64,000 nucleotides of DNA from positions 9,654,289 to 9,718,288 of the forward strand of contig NC_037640.1 of assembly GCF_003254395.2 (NCBI RefSeq), given 5' to 3'. Made by a program: the position numbers and the translations under genes. Every line of letters starts with the position of its first letter. Positions within the stretch are counted from its first letter, which is position 1. The DNA comes from Apis mellifera (Eukaryota > Arthropoda > Insecta > Hymenoptera > Apidae). Of this stretch, positions 50,300 to 60,300 are shown piece by piece. The notes below the pieces were generated by a model, which saw nothing but the letters and a program-made list of their open reading frames with translations, made no database searches and was not told the origin of the DNA.

Positions 50300-51110
50300 T
50301 AAAGTAAATTCGAAGATTACGAATTGAGCGATCGTTTTTTTTTTTTTTTGAACGTTATTAACGCATATGGGCCACGAGATATCTCGTTATATATAGGAAA
50401 CTAATGTCTTTTTCGACTCGATCGACGACTCGAGGAATCTGAAAATTATGAAATGAATTGAGCGATCGTTTTTTTTTTTTTTTTTGAATGTTATCAACGC
50501 ACACGGGCCAGGAGATATCTCGTTATATATAGGAAATTAATGTCTTTTTCGATTCGATCGACGACTCGAGGAATTTGAAGATTATGAATTGAACGATCGT
50601 TTTTTTGAACGTTATTAACGCATATGGACCACGAGATATCTCATTATATAGAAAACTAATGTCTTTTTCGACTCGATCGACGATTCGAGGAATTAGAAAT
50701 CAGATTACTCTGAAGATTACTGATTGAAGGATCGTTTTTTTGAATGTTATTAACGCATACGGGTCACGAGGTATCTCGTTATATAGGAAACCGAATTTTC
50801 TGTGTTACGAGATATGTCGTTTTAATATTTTTTTCGACTCGATCGACGACTCGAATCTGAAGATTATGAATTGAGCGATCGTTTTTTTAAAACGCTATTG
50901 ATGCGTTTACGTACGGATTATGAGATATCTCGTTATATGGGAAACCGAATTTTGTAGCTGGATTACGAGATACGTCGTTTTAATGTTTTTTTTTTTTCGA
51001 ATTAAAAATCAGATTACTCGAAGTAAATTTGAAGATTACGGATTAAGCGGTCGTTTTTTGAACGATCTATTAACGTACAAATCATGAGATCGACTCGATC
51101 GACGAGTGAA
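50300..51110. repeat. Degenerate tandem array, about six copies, period 131-173 bp, with internal palindrome
   Basis: Copy starts are marked by GAATTGAGCGATCGTTTTTT or variants at about 50321, 50455, 50586, 50721, 50868 and 51041. Each copy continues GAACGTTATTAACGCATA, a dyad around GAGATATCTC, GTTATATAGGAAAC, TTTTTCGACTCGATCGACGA and CTCGAGGAAT. The first copy has the full 14-base palindrome ACGAGATATCTCGT (50374-50387). Later copies keep most of it and gain extra segments. Confidence 0.88.
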
Positions 51111-54100
51111 TTAAAAAAATGTAATAGTAGGTAAAGGTAAAAAAAAATTCCCGACAAAAAAATGTAAAATCTGTTCAAAAATTCCATTGGAAAAAGGAAC
51201 GAAACTAGATATAATTGCAAATTATGCCGAATACCGGAAAGGAGAATTTGCTTCACCGAATATTTGTAAAGTAAATAATAATTAATCGATTTAATTTTAT
51301 TTATGTGATAAATATATAGTTAAAATATAAGAAAAACCTACATAAATAAATTAATGTATAAGTATAGAAACGCGTTGAATTTTAAGAATTTTTGTCACTA
51401 AAATTTTATTACTTATTTTATATATAATTATTCATCTGTAAATGAAATGTCCAAAAAGTCCAAAGTTTAATCTAAATTCAAGCAAACACGAGAGATTGCA
51501 ATTTAATTAGTCGGAAATCGTTAAGAAAGATTATAGAGAAGGATTATAAAAGTGTCTGAAAAGAAAAAATAACTTAGGAAATTAAAGACTGCCACACGTA
51601 TAGAAATTTACTCGCTTCCCTCGGATTCTTGAAATTGCCGGTTACGCAATCCCGATAACGTTGCTCCTTCTCTCCTTTTCTTTCTTTCTTTTTTTTTCTC
51701 TCTTTTTTTTTTCACCAATTGCACACACGACACCTGCCCGCCACGAATTAGCATAAGCGCGATGGGAACGCGTCCATGGCGTATTCCCGCGCCCGCAAGA
51801 AATTTCATTCAACTGCCACGGGATGAGAATCAATTAACGGTATCGCATTCCGGCACAGCAGCGACACCCGCCTCGCTCAACGATAAAGGATATCGCGATA
51901 ATTGAAAATTCACTGTAACGTAATGAATCGATTTTCGTTTGTCGAGAATCGGCGTGACGATAATCAATTGTCTCGCAAGATCGATTGTCGAACCGATTTT
52001 TAGAAATCGCCGTCTTTTAAGCTCGTCGAGAGAGGAGAATAAGTGAGAGTATTGAAATAAATAGAAATAATAGAGAGAAAGGAAAGAACTCTCCTTTATC
52101 ATTCTCATCGTAACAAAAATATATATATCACGCACATAATTTACAAATAAAACGTAAGACGAGCAATTTTGATATTCTATAATTTATCCATCGTATCTCT
52201 TCCTTCGATTATATTTAATGCCCTCCTCATCAATAGGTATCATTCTTCGTAACGTATAAGTGGGTCAAATCTCGATGGATTTCCGGTCGGATCTTGAATA
52301 AATAAAACGGCGTGTCGCGATTATCGAACATATCGACTCGAGGAGATGGTTGCGCGAGTTGCAAGGGGCGCGACTATCCAGCTGTCTCGTGATGATAAAT
52401 CGCCGACCGGAAGTTGGCCTAACCCGTCCATGGAATGGAAGAAGGATCTTTTTTCGAGTTTATAAACGAAGCTAAGAATTTATAAAATCAGCCTCGTTTA
52501 TTCGAATCGAAAAACTAGAAAGTTTTACGTCTTAAATTACGTAATAGAACGTATTAAATCGAAGGATGATCGAGGCGTTGCATCGCGCGTTTCTTATTGA
52601 TCCATTTATCGCGAAATAAATACAAATAAATTTGTCATCGATTCAAGAAAATAATCTCGAAACATATTTAAATGGAAGTCATCGATTTCGTTCACAAATT
52701 CTGAAGAAGCGGATCCATCTTTTGATCCAAGCTTTATTTCAAATGTAAATTGTATCCCAAAACTTGTGGAGAAACGATATTAAATAATCGTCAATTCAGA
52801 AATAAATAATCGATTCAACGGAGACTCTTCCCTTATCGTTATCAATTTCCCTCCATTTCTTTCCCACGATCCCGTTCCATCACATCCTTATATATACAAT
52901 ATACAAACAACGTTCCAAACCGATGTCCAATAAAATCCTTCTCCTTATGTAATCGAACGAGTAACAAATAACTCCTTCTCTCCACGGCATAAATAATCTA
53001 AAGCTTGGATTAACGCCTCATCCGTTTCATTATCGTGGAATTCGCGAATAAGATCTGGGTGCCTCCCTCTTATCTGGAACGCCTCGACCGGGTACGTTTG
53101 TGCGATCGTCTTCGTTCGCGCTCGAGAAAGAGTGTAAACGAAGGATGATTGGATTCGAATGGGAAATCGAGAGGAGCTGATGATGCCATCGTGGGGCGAA
53201 GTGCAAACTGATTAATCTACGCTTTACCTTTCTTTCCTTTCTTTATTAATTCGTTTGCGCTCGACGAGTTTTTCAATCGGGATGATTTCTTCTAAGTTCA
53301 TTCTGAATTATTAGAATCTTTCTGTGGTATTATTCTAATTTTCTGTATCGATAATTAACGAATCAATCTCGTTTCTCAACAGTTCAATATCAAATTCATT
53401 TTCTAATTTCATTTCCATTTTTCTTGGGGCTAAATCTTACGAAATTATAATACCTTTGTCATGATTGTCTGAGATATTGTCAGGGCCATAGTTTTGGAGG
53501 AATTTAAGAATATCTTGTCTCCATTTTAAATAAGTTTACAATTTATTAATTGAAGATAATCTCTAACATAAATAAACACTTTCGAGCGCAAAGGGTTAAT
53601 CCTTTCGAATAGTTTGTTGATATATTCGTGGAATTAACGATAAGTCCAATAAAGAAGCGTCTAGAATTCTCTGCATTAGAATTATAACTTATATATCGAT
53701 GATGGATAAAAATAAATGAAATTTCTTCTTCTTTTTTATCCACAATTATCGTTAGAGGTGTTGTTAACGATAATTTCGTTGCTATAATTAATTTATATAT
53801 ATTCTAACTCACTTTTCCAAAAAAAACCCAGACAGAATAAAGATGAAACTTATTAGATGTAAGAGGGAGGAGAAAGAAAAGCATCTCTCGTAAATTCGAA
53901 TCGACTTTACCGCCATTTCCACTCGAAATTTGCGTGTAGAGTGTAATAAATGCGACATATATTATAAGGATAATCGCAGTCATAAATGCGCAACTTCGAT
54001 TCGGGATGCAAATCAAATTTCAAAAGGGCATCGTCGATTCGATCGTCTCTTCGCTCCTCGGTTATAAAGCATACACGCCCACGCACGAAGATCGGCTCTG

Positions 54101-54480
54101 GACGACAAATACCTGAAGGCCTGATGGTCGAACAAGTATCTCGCCGTGTATCAAAGTGGAATCAACCGGAAAAGATCGTGTACTCTTTCCAAGAACAACG
54201 CTCAATTTACGCGCTTAAATGTTTCGTTGCTATTCAGACTTTTCGCACAGATTTTCGCAAAAATTTATTAATTCCTCTAAAAAGTATACCATTTTCTTTA
54301 TTTTCACGAATTCCTTCTACTAGACTTATTTCATAATAAATGATGATTCCACGTGAAAATTCTCTTTTCTTAAAAGTTAAAATCTTATAATTTTTATAAT
54401 ATCGAAGTTGAGATTCACCGATAAAACCGAAAATCGAAAACCTCGACAAATTATTATTCAACGCCTGTTTCGAAAGAGAA
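51110..54480. other. Noncoding stretch
   Basis: A+T-rich with mixed patches. A pyrimidine tract lies at 51665-51712, and GC-richer blocks at 51720-51910, 52250-52440 and 53030-53240. The plus strand is open for 116 codons from an ATG at 53986 (MRNFDSGCKSNFKRASSIRS), Ser/Arg-rich, with no domain or splice context, so it is not called as a gene. Confidence 0.5.
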
Positions 54481-54829
54481 ACGAATCGCGTCTATCCATT
54501 GAACAGACAGATAGATCGATCGATCGATCGTTCCAACGAGCGGAGAGAGATAGAGGGAGGAGTTGACGCTTCCGCGGCGGAAAGAAGGGAAGGAGGCGAA
54601 GAGGAGGGAGGGGGCTTAAAGAGAGGAAAGAGAGAAGACGGACAGCGACGGGAAAAGCTTGGAAATTAATGGAGGTTCATTGAGGTAGTCCCCGCAAAGA
54701 GCGACTAGTTCTACGTACCCTCGACACGAATCCATTCTTCCTGTACAACCTGAAGACACTCAGTCTCCGTCCGTTCTCTGAGAGTGCTTCGGTGCAACGA
54801 CGCAAACATTGACATTGTCACGAGCCGTA

Positions 54830-54873
<44 letters not shown>

Positions 54874-55110
54874 GCAATTTCCCTCTCTTCCTCCTCCTCC
54901 TCTCGTAGACTCCATCCTCCTCGTTCCTCCCCTCGCGGAATCGCGCGCGCACGAGGCGGGAAGCATCCGCAGTCTCAAGTGCATCCCGACTCGAACAACG
55001 TACTACGCGCACCACAAAGGAGTGTTTGCACTGTCGATGACTGAACTAATAGAAACGGCGCGGTACGATCCCTTTCGCGTATATATCCCTCTTCTCGCCG
55101 CGGACGGAAT
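54480..55110 (+). promoter_or_regulatory. Promoter-like block with initiator and (CT)n
   Basis: A purine-rich, GC-richer block (54535-54660) is followed by a TCAGTC initiator-like word near 54760 and CTCCGTCCGTTCTCTGAGAG, then a 39-base (CT)n tract (54833-54871), a binding context for GAGA-type factors. CpG is dense. Orientation is inferred from the plus-strand candidate exons downstream (55821 and 57821). No TATA box is convincing. Confidence 0.3.
54833..54871. repeat. (CT)n microsatellite
   Basis: About 19 uninterrupted CT units. Confidence 0.93.
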
Positions 55111-55820
55111 GTTCGCCAGGTGTCGACGAGTGGGATGGATTCTCCCCGCATCGTGAATCCTCGTGTCCGGCGTCAGCCGAGGATCGCTCGAGAGCAGCCA
55201 GTATTTTTGGCGGTCGAGCGTGGAACGAGGCAATTCAATTTTGCGCCTGATATTCATCTCTCGTATTTATTTCGTCGAATAATTTTTGGGAACGAGATTT
55301 CTATCTATTGAGCAAACAGATTTTCAAGATTTTGATATATTATTCGTTCTTTTTATTTAGTAGAAGATATTCCCCTCGTGATTGAGAGAATGAACATCTG
55401 TTTATATCCGGATAGATTCTTCAGAGGATTGGAAAAATTCGTTATTTTCTTTATTCCCTCTTAAAAAGATGAAATACCATTTGTCTATTTTAGTAGATTC
55501 ATTTTATGTATTATTATCGACAATATACGCTTGTCAGAATTTTTCGTGTTTCTGTCAGATTTGAAATTTGTTGTTTAATCCACGTGTTCGAATCGAGGAG
55601 AAAAGCGTTCGTTCGACAATTCTCGAAGGGATCCTTCACAAAGGGAGGGAGAAGACGAGTAGTCCGATGCAAGATGGCGACGCGTCCATCCCCCGAGATA
55701 GGGGAATATTGACCCAAGGAGGCGAGCTTTCGCCGAATTGGGGAAGGAAAAAAAGAAATCACGCTCTTCGACGCTCGGGGAAGAAGTAAATCGTCATCTG
55801 TGTACACAGGCCAGTCGCAG

Positions 55821-55872
55821 ATGGCGAGAATTGTGAAGGGTGCTTCAAGGAGTCCGGCGAGGAAAAATTTTG
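55821..55872 (+). CDS. Candidate first coding exon, basic N-terminus (doubtful)
   Basis: An ATG directly after an acceptor-like CCAGTCGCAG encodes MARIVKGASRSPARKNF plus one base, ending at a strong donor, TTTTG|GTAAGAAG. If the donor is not used the frame runs on to a TGA at about 55974, giving a 51-residue basic peptide rich in Ser, Lys, Asn and Ala. No family is recognised. The link to the promoter-like block about 1 kb upstream is inference. The minus strand is also open here for 139 codons, which lowers confidence. Confidence 0.2.
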
Positions 55873-56109
55873 GTAAGAAGAAAGAGTCGAACGCGAAGTC
55901 GAACGCGTCACTGGCAGCCGCCAACTCTTCCACCAGGAGGATCGTCGTGCTTCCGATTCGAAGAAGGGGGGGAGGATGAGAGAAGGAGAATGATTTGTCG
56001 AGAGAGGGAGAAGGCGAGAGAAAATCTGATGGAAAACTCGTTGGAGAGAAATTTTATGATCGTTAACGGAAGTATCCGTCGAGAGCGGCTTAAGTGGAGA
56101 TGAGAATTA

Positions 56110-56760
56110 AAATTTAATGCTAATGGAGAACTGAATAATGTAAGGACATCGTTAAGTTCGATATTTTTACTTTTTTTTTTTTATAATATTTCCACCGCAG
56201 TATGTAATTCTTCATCTGTTTCTTTTTTTTTAACGAATCGCTCTATATTTGCGCGAATAATATCGAATAAAATATTTTATATATTTGATAAAAATTTCAC
56301 GAATTAAATCGGATCGAATTTCTTCGAGTAAAACTTGCAAATAAAAAATTAAAATAATTTCAATCCCAAATACAAATTAATATCTTCGACTTCCTAGATT
56401 AAATATTATCCTCCATCTGCCAAATATTTAAAATTCAATATCGCCATTCGCTCCATCCTGATTAAATTTTCAATCTAACAAATATTTAAACCTCAACGAC
56501 GCGCCCCACTCAAATTCGATCCATTCGCAGAGAAGATATAAACCACGTATCCATGACGCAAAAATAAAAAAAAAAGAAACAAACTAACAACGATCCGTCC
56601 CTCGACTAATCAAGCTCACCCTCCCCTATTCCTCATCTTCACGAAAAAAAAAAAAAAAAAAAAGAGGAGCACGAAGCAATTCAACTCAATCCAACACGAA
56701 GAACAAAGTTAGACAGAAAACAAGAAGAAGAAGGAAATACGCGGTTCGTTTCTAACCCTG
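56110..56760. other. A+T-rich noncoding stretch
   Basis: T run near 56171, A run at 56645-56663, no frame of note. Confidence 0.6.
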
Positions 56761-56769
56761 TGAATCAAC

Positions 56770-57250
56770 CGCTTGGCCAGATTACACTTACAGAGGAGGA
56801 GGGGGAGGAGGAGGCGCGGCGGGTATCAAGCCGTACGAGGCCCCGGGGAGAACGAGTGTCTCTTAACGTCGTGGAAATTAAAGATTCTACGGGGGTTGTG
56901 CGGTGCCATTAGCCGTGCCAACATTTCACAACGGTGGTACAACGGGGAGCACAATGTCCTTCTGCTCTTCTACCCTTGGCCGAGTCGAAGAGGGGAGGAG
57001 GTTGACACGGGGGCGGAAACGTTATCTCGCCGGCGCAGATGACAGCGAGGGTGTGTGGAGCACCGCGCCGGGATCACCTCCCAACGGGATCTCCCCCCCC
57101 TTCCCAGTAATATTTCGACTATAAATGTTTGAATATCACCGGCTGCCTCTGTTCAACGCTGCTTCTCCGCGCGAGGGTGGCGACCGAGTCGAGGGTGAAC
57201 GAGCGAATCGAGGGAGAGGTCGGCGATTTCATGGTGGATCGCTCGTGTAA
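56770..57250. other. GC-rich island
   Basis: Includes a GGAGGAGGGGGAGGAGGAGG tract (56794) and unique DNA at 56870-57100. Plus-strand frames of 70-90 codons are Arg/Gly-rich and overlap one another; none is recognised. May belong to the same regulatory region as 54480-55110. Confidence 0.35.
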
Positions 57251-57269
57251 TTTCTCCCTTTCTTCTTTT

Positions 57270-57680
57270 TTCTTTTTTTTTTTTTTTGAGGGGGACTTGT
57301 GGACTTCATCGTCCACGTTGGAAAATGGATAGAATAACGTGCGTGGAATATCAAATCTCTCCTTTCTTTTTTTTTTTTTTTTAAGGGGATTATGGGTTTC
57401 GATGTTGCGAAAAAGTGGATAGAATGGTTTCTTCTTTTTTTTTTTTTTTTTTTAAGCTTGTCAACCATCGTTGGAAAATGATGGGCAGAATATCTAATTA
57501 TTTTTGTTTTCTTTAAAGAGGATTCGTGGATTTCATTTGTGCACGCGTAATAATATAGAATACGTATCTAAAAAAGGGGATTATTCTTTTTGAATAAAAA
57601 TGATACGCGTAGAATGGGTGGAAATATACCTGGATGAAATTAACTCGGAAGGATGGTGGATTTGTGTTTTTCTTTTTAAA
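57270..57680. repeat. Degenerate minisatellite built on poly-T plus a GGATT-TGGATTTC motif
   Basis: Units start with T runs at about 57272, 57367, 57435, 57501 and 57667. After the T run most units have AAGGGGATT or a close variant followed by a TGG-TTTC word, and GTTGGAAAATGGATAGAAT recurs with changes at 57318, 57409 and 57469. Spacing is irregular (about 65-165 bp). Confidence 0.6.
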
Positions 57681-57681
57681 G

Positions 57682-57879
57682 GATTCGACGGAGCGCGATA
57701 ATGGATGGAGGCGTTCGAGAAAGGGTGGTAAAACTCTTTTGTGAACGAGACCAGCGGAAAACATTTTTAACGAGTGTTCTCGAGTATTGGAAAGATTGGG
57801 AGGAACCTTTTTCGGGGAAAATGGAAAATCTGTGTGCGGTTTTAGTGGTGTTTTATGTTGCCCTTTGTCAAGGAGATGA
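57682..57879 (+). CDS. Candidate first coding exon with signal-peptide-like segment
   Basis: A good acceptor (TTTTTCTTTTTAAAG) ends at 57681. Within the exon, the ATG at 57821 has a strong insect context (GAAAATGG) and encodes MENLCAVLVVFYVALCQGD, a short polar start, a hydrophobic core of about 13 residues and a small polar end, as in a secretory signal peptide. The exon would end at GATGA|GTAAAC with two bases of the next codon. An in-frame ATG at 57701 would add 40 residues and turn the hydrophobic segment into an internal anchor; the better start context favours 57821. If read through, the frame stops at 57881-57883. No downstream exon was identified, so the protein is unknown. Confidence 0.3.
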
Positions 57880-57889
57880 GTAAACCTTT

Positions 57890-58190
57890 TTTTTTTTTTT
57901 AAATATTTCCACGTTGAGAGTATAGTTGTATCTCTTTCAATCTGAAAGGAGATTATAGTAACTGTTTCGAAAAATTTATATAAAAAATCGAAGAGTCAAA
58001 AGAAAAATATTACTCTTCCATAACAAAATTACTTCGATATTCTTCAAATAATAAACAAGTTGAAAAACATTGACGTTAAAATTATCATCCAATTAATAGC
58101 GCATCGCATCGAAATGATCGTAAAACGCACAAAATAAAATAAAATAAAAAAAAAAACATTTGCGACTCGTAAATAAATACATTATCAATT
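57890..58190. other. A+T-rich noncoding stretch
   Basis: T run at 57888-57900 and an A-rich tract at 58133-58155; nothing else. Confidence 0.6.
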
Positions 58191-58199
58191 ATTGCAACT

Positions 58200-58700
58200 T
58201 GAACTAATCGTCGCAGATGTTGCTTATGCTAATGCAATCGGCCTATAACGCCGCTCTGCCGCTACCTGTTGTCTTCGACACGGTTGCACGAGCTAATTTT
58301 ATCGATGCGCACAACCGGTAGCGAGATAATCGTGTGCCACCGTGCGCTTCTCCTCGACTTGTTGTTCCTCTCACGGGGATAGCGGGTGTCGCGAGGCGAC
58401 GGTTCTTATCGAGACGAGCGCTCGATCGAGCTCGCGCCGCGCGATAGATAACATTTTCATTAGGATAGGAAACGTTTATTAAAACGTCCCTGACGATATT
58501 CAGAATATCAAGCTGGAATTAACTCGCTTTAATGAAGCTCAAAGAAGGAAGGTCTGAGGTTGCCGGGCAATCGTGTCGCGAGCTAGTTTGCATCTTAATG
58601 CTCGATCAGCTTGAGGCGAAATCGCAAGGGACAAGGTAGATAGCTAATTAAGCCCGGCATCCGAGGCAATTGTTTTTAATCCGCGATTAAGTAAATTTTT
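58200..58700. promoter_or_regulatory. GC-richer unique block with homeodomain-type motifs
   Basis: Contains GCTAATTAAGC (58647), TTTAATCCGCGATTAA (58675, two Bicoid/Otx-like cores in opposite orientation), TTTGCATCTTAATGC (58587, octamer-like) and GAGCTCGCGCCGCGCG (58428). A short plus-strand frame after a CGTCGCAG acceptor (58216, starting MLLMLMQSAYNAALPLPVVF) is open for only 34 codons. Intronic enhancer DNA is the preferred reading. Confidence 0.3.
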
Positions 58701-59750
58701 TTTTATTTCGAAGCAAGGTTTTTCAGGTGAGAAATGAAAAGCGAATTTAAATGGTAAAAAAAATTGTATCCGGATGATAGAATGAAAAATTGGAAGATGG
58801 TTGGTGACAAATTTATTATTGAAGGAATTTTTTTGAATGTTATGGATTAGTTGGAAAGTTGATTTTATAATGTAATAATGTTAATAGATAAATAATCTCA
58901 GTTTCAGTCGCATTATATATATATCTGACTCCATATTTTCATTTGTGAAATATTCTACGAATGGGACCACAAACGTAGCCAAGATTTATTAAACACAATG
59001 TAAATGTAAAGTCCCCAAGGAACCTCTCATTATTATACAGCCCCCCTCGTCATCTGGCCAACTATCGCGCGAAAACTCGTACAATTCCAATATCTCCGAC
59101 TTATGACCCCCTATTCGAGGTCAAATCCCTTTGCAAACTCCCTTTTACACGTATTGTCAACCCCCATGGGCAAACTCCCCATTGAAAAGAGAATGATAAT
59201 AGTGAGGATTATTGTAGCCTGTATGTCAATTCTGAATGCATATATTTGTATTTATAATTATTCCATTTAAATATGGATTTCTGCAAGATTATTTTGAATG
59301 ATTAATCTCGATTCATAATTCTAATGTTTCATCTTCGTGTATATATATATATATAAAATTGTTCTTTATATCATATGTTATCCGAGTTTTTATTTATTCC
59401 TATCCATTTTTATAAATTTTAAAACAGCTCAAATTATATATATTTAACTCTTCCAGTCGTAAATCGTTAGCTCATTGGGATAAATTCTGATTCTTTTTTC
59501 ATAATTCGTATCGCTGGATTTCCTCCTTAATCGTCGTTACCTACAGGATCTCTACGAATGCTCACATTTATAATATATCAAGAGGCATCGACCATTAATC
59601 TTAAGCTTTAAGATTGGAATCTTTATATTGCATCGCTAAAAATTTCAAGAAACTATTCAAATATTAACGATCCAACATCCGACAAAGCAAAGTGAAACTG
59701 CAAAAATAAAAGAAAAATGAAAGAAAAGAAGGGAGAAAAAATTCGCCTCG
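58700..59750. other. Noncoding stretch, mostly A+T-rich
   Basis: A small C-rich patch at 59030-59190 repeats CCCCC-type words and CAAACTCCC twice (59133, 59170). TA runs lie at 58915-58922 and 59340-59354. No gene recognised. Confidence 0.55.
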
Positions 59751-59754
59751 ACGA

Positions 59755-60300
59755 GCAAACCTAACCTATACTTCCGACCGCTTTGAAAAACGGGCTGTCT
59801 CTCGGCCAGCAACCTCCCTCCTCGAGCAGGCGCTCGTGCAGGCACACAGCGAAGCTTGTAAATCACAATAAACCGTATCGTTTATTAACGATCTCATTTA
59901 TGCGGCGAGGAGCCGTGCACCGGGGTTGTTGCACAGAGCGAGCATGCACTCTGCATGGGAATCGGCCGCGAGCCGCCATTTATATTCAGCCCGGTCCTGC
60001 CTAAACGATCGCGCGGAAACACCGAACGCGCGATAAATTATCCATCGTCGCCGCTTGTGTATCGCGACTTGAGCGCGGACAGCCGATTGGCTACCGGTGA
60101 TCCGCGCTTAATAAACGGGAGGAACGCGCAGCTGTGGCCGAGATGGCACCACCTGCGAGCCTAAAGGTGGCGACGGCGGCGGCGACTGCGGCGTAATTGT
60201 CGCGCGTGACAACCACCTCGATCCACGATCGAATCACGATCGACGATTCGTTCTGTGGTGTGTTCCGTGGACGTGGATTGGGTTCTCATTTCTCGATCGG
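59755..60300. promoter_or_regulatory. GC-richer unique block, possible enhancer
   Basis: Contains GCCATTTATATTCAGCC (59975), GCGATAAATTATCC (60030), CGCTTAATAAACGGG (60106; a TTAATAA Hox-like core) and a GGCGACGGCGGCGGCGACTG run (60169). Open frames on the plus strand are short and unrecognised. Similar in character to 58200-58700. Confidence 0.28.

Noticed and set aside
53986..54336. ATG-started plus-strand frame of 116 codons
   Set aside because: Ser/Arg-rich then A+T-driven; no domain, acceptor, donor or poly(A) signal could be linked to it.
55514..55933. Minus-strand frame of 139 codons
   Set aside because: It opposes a plus-strand frame with better splice features, and its Leu/Phe/Asp-rich sequence shows no domain.
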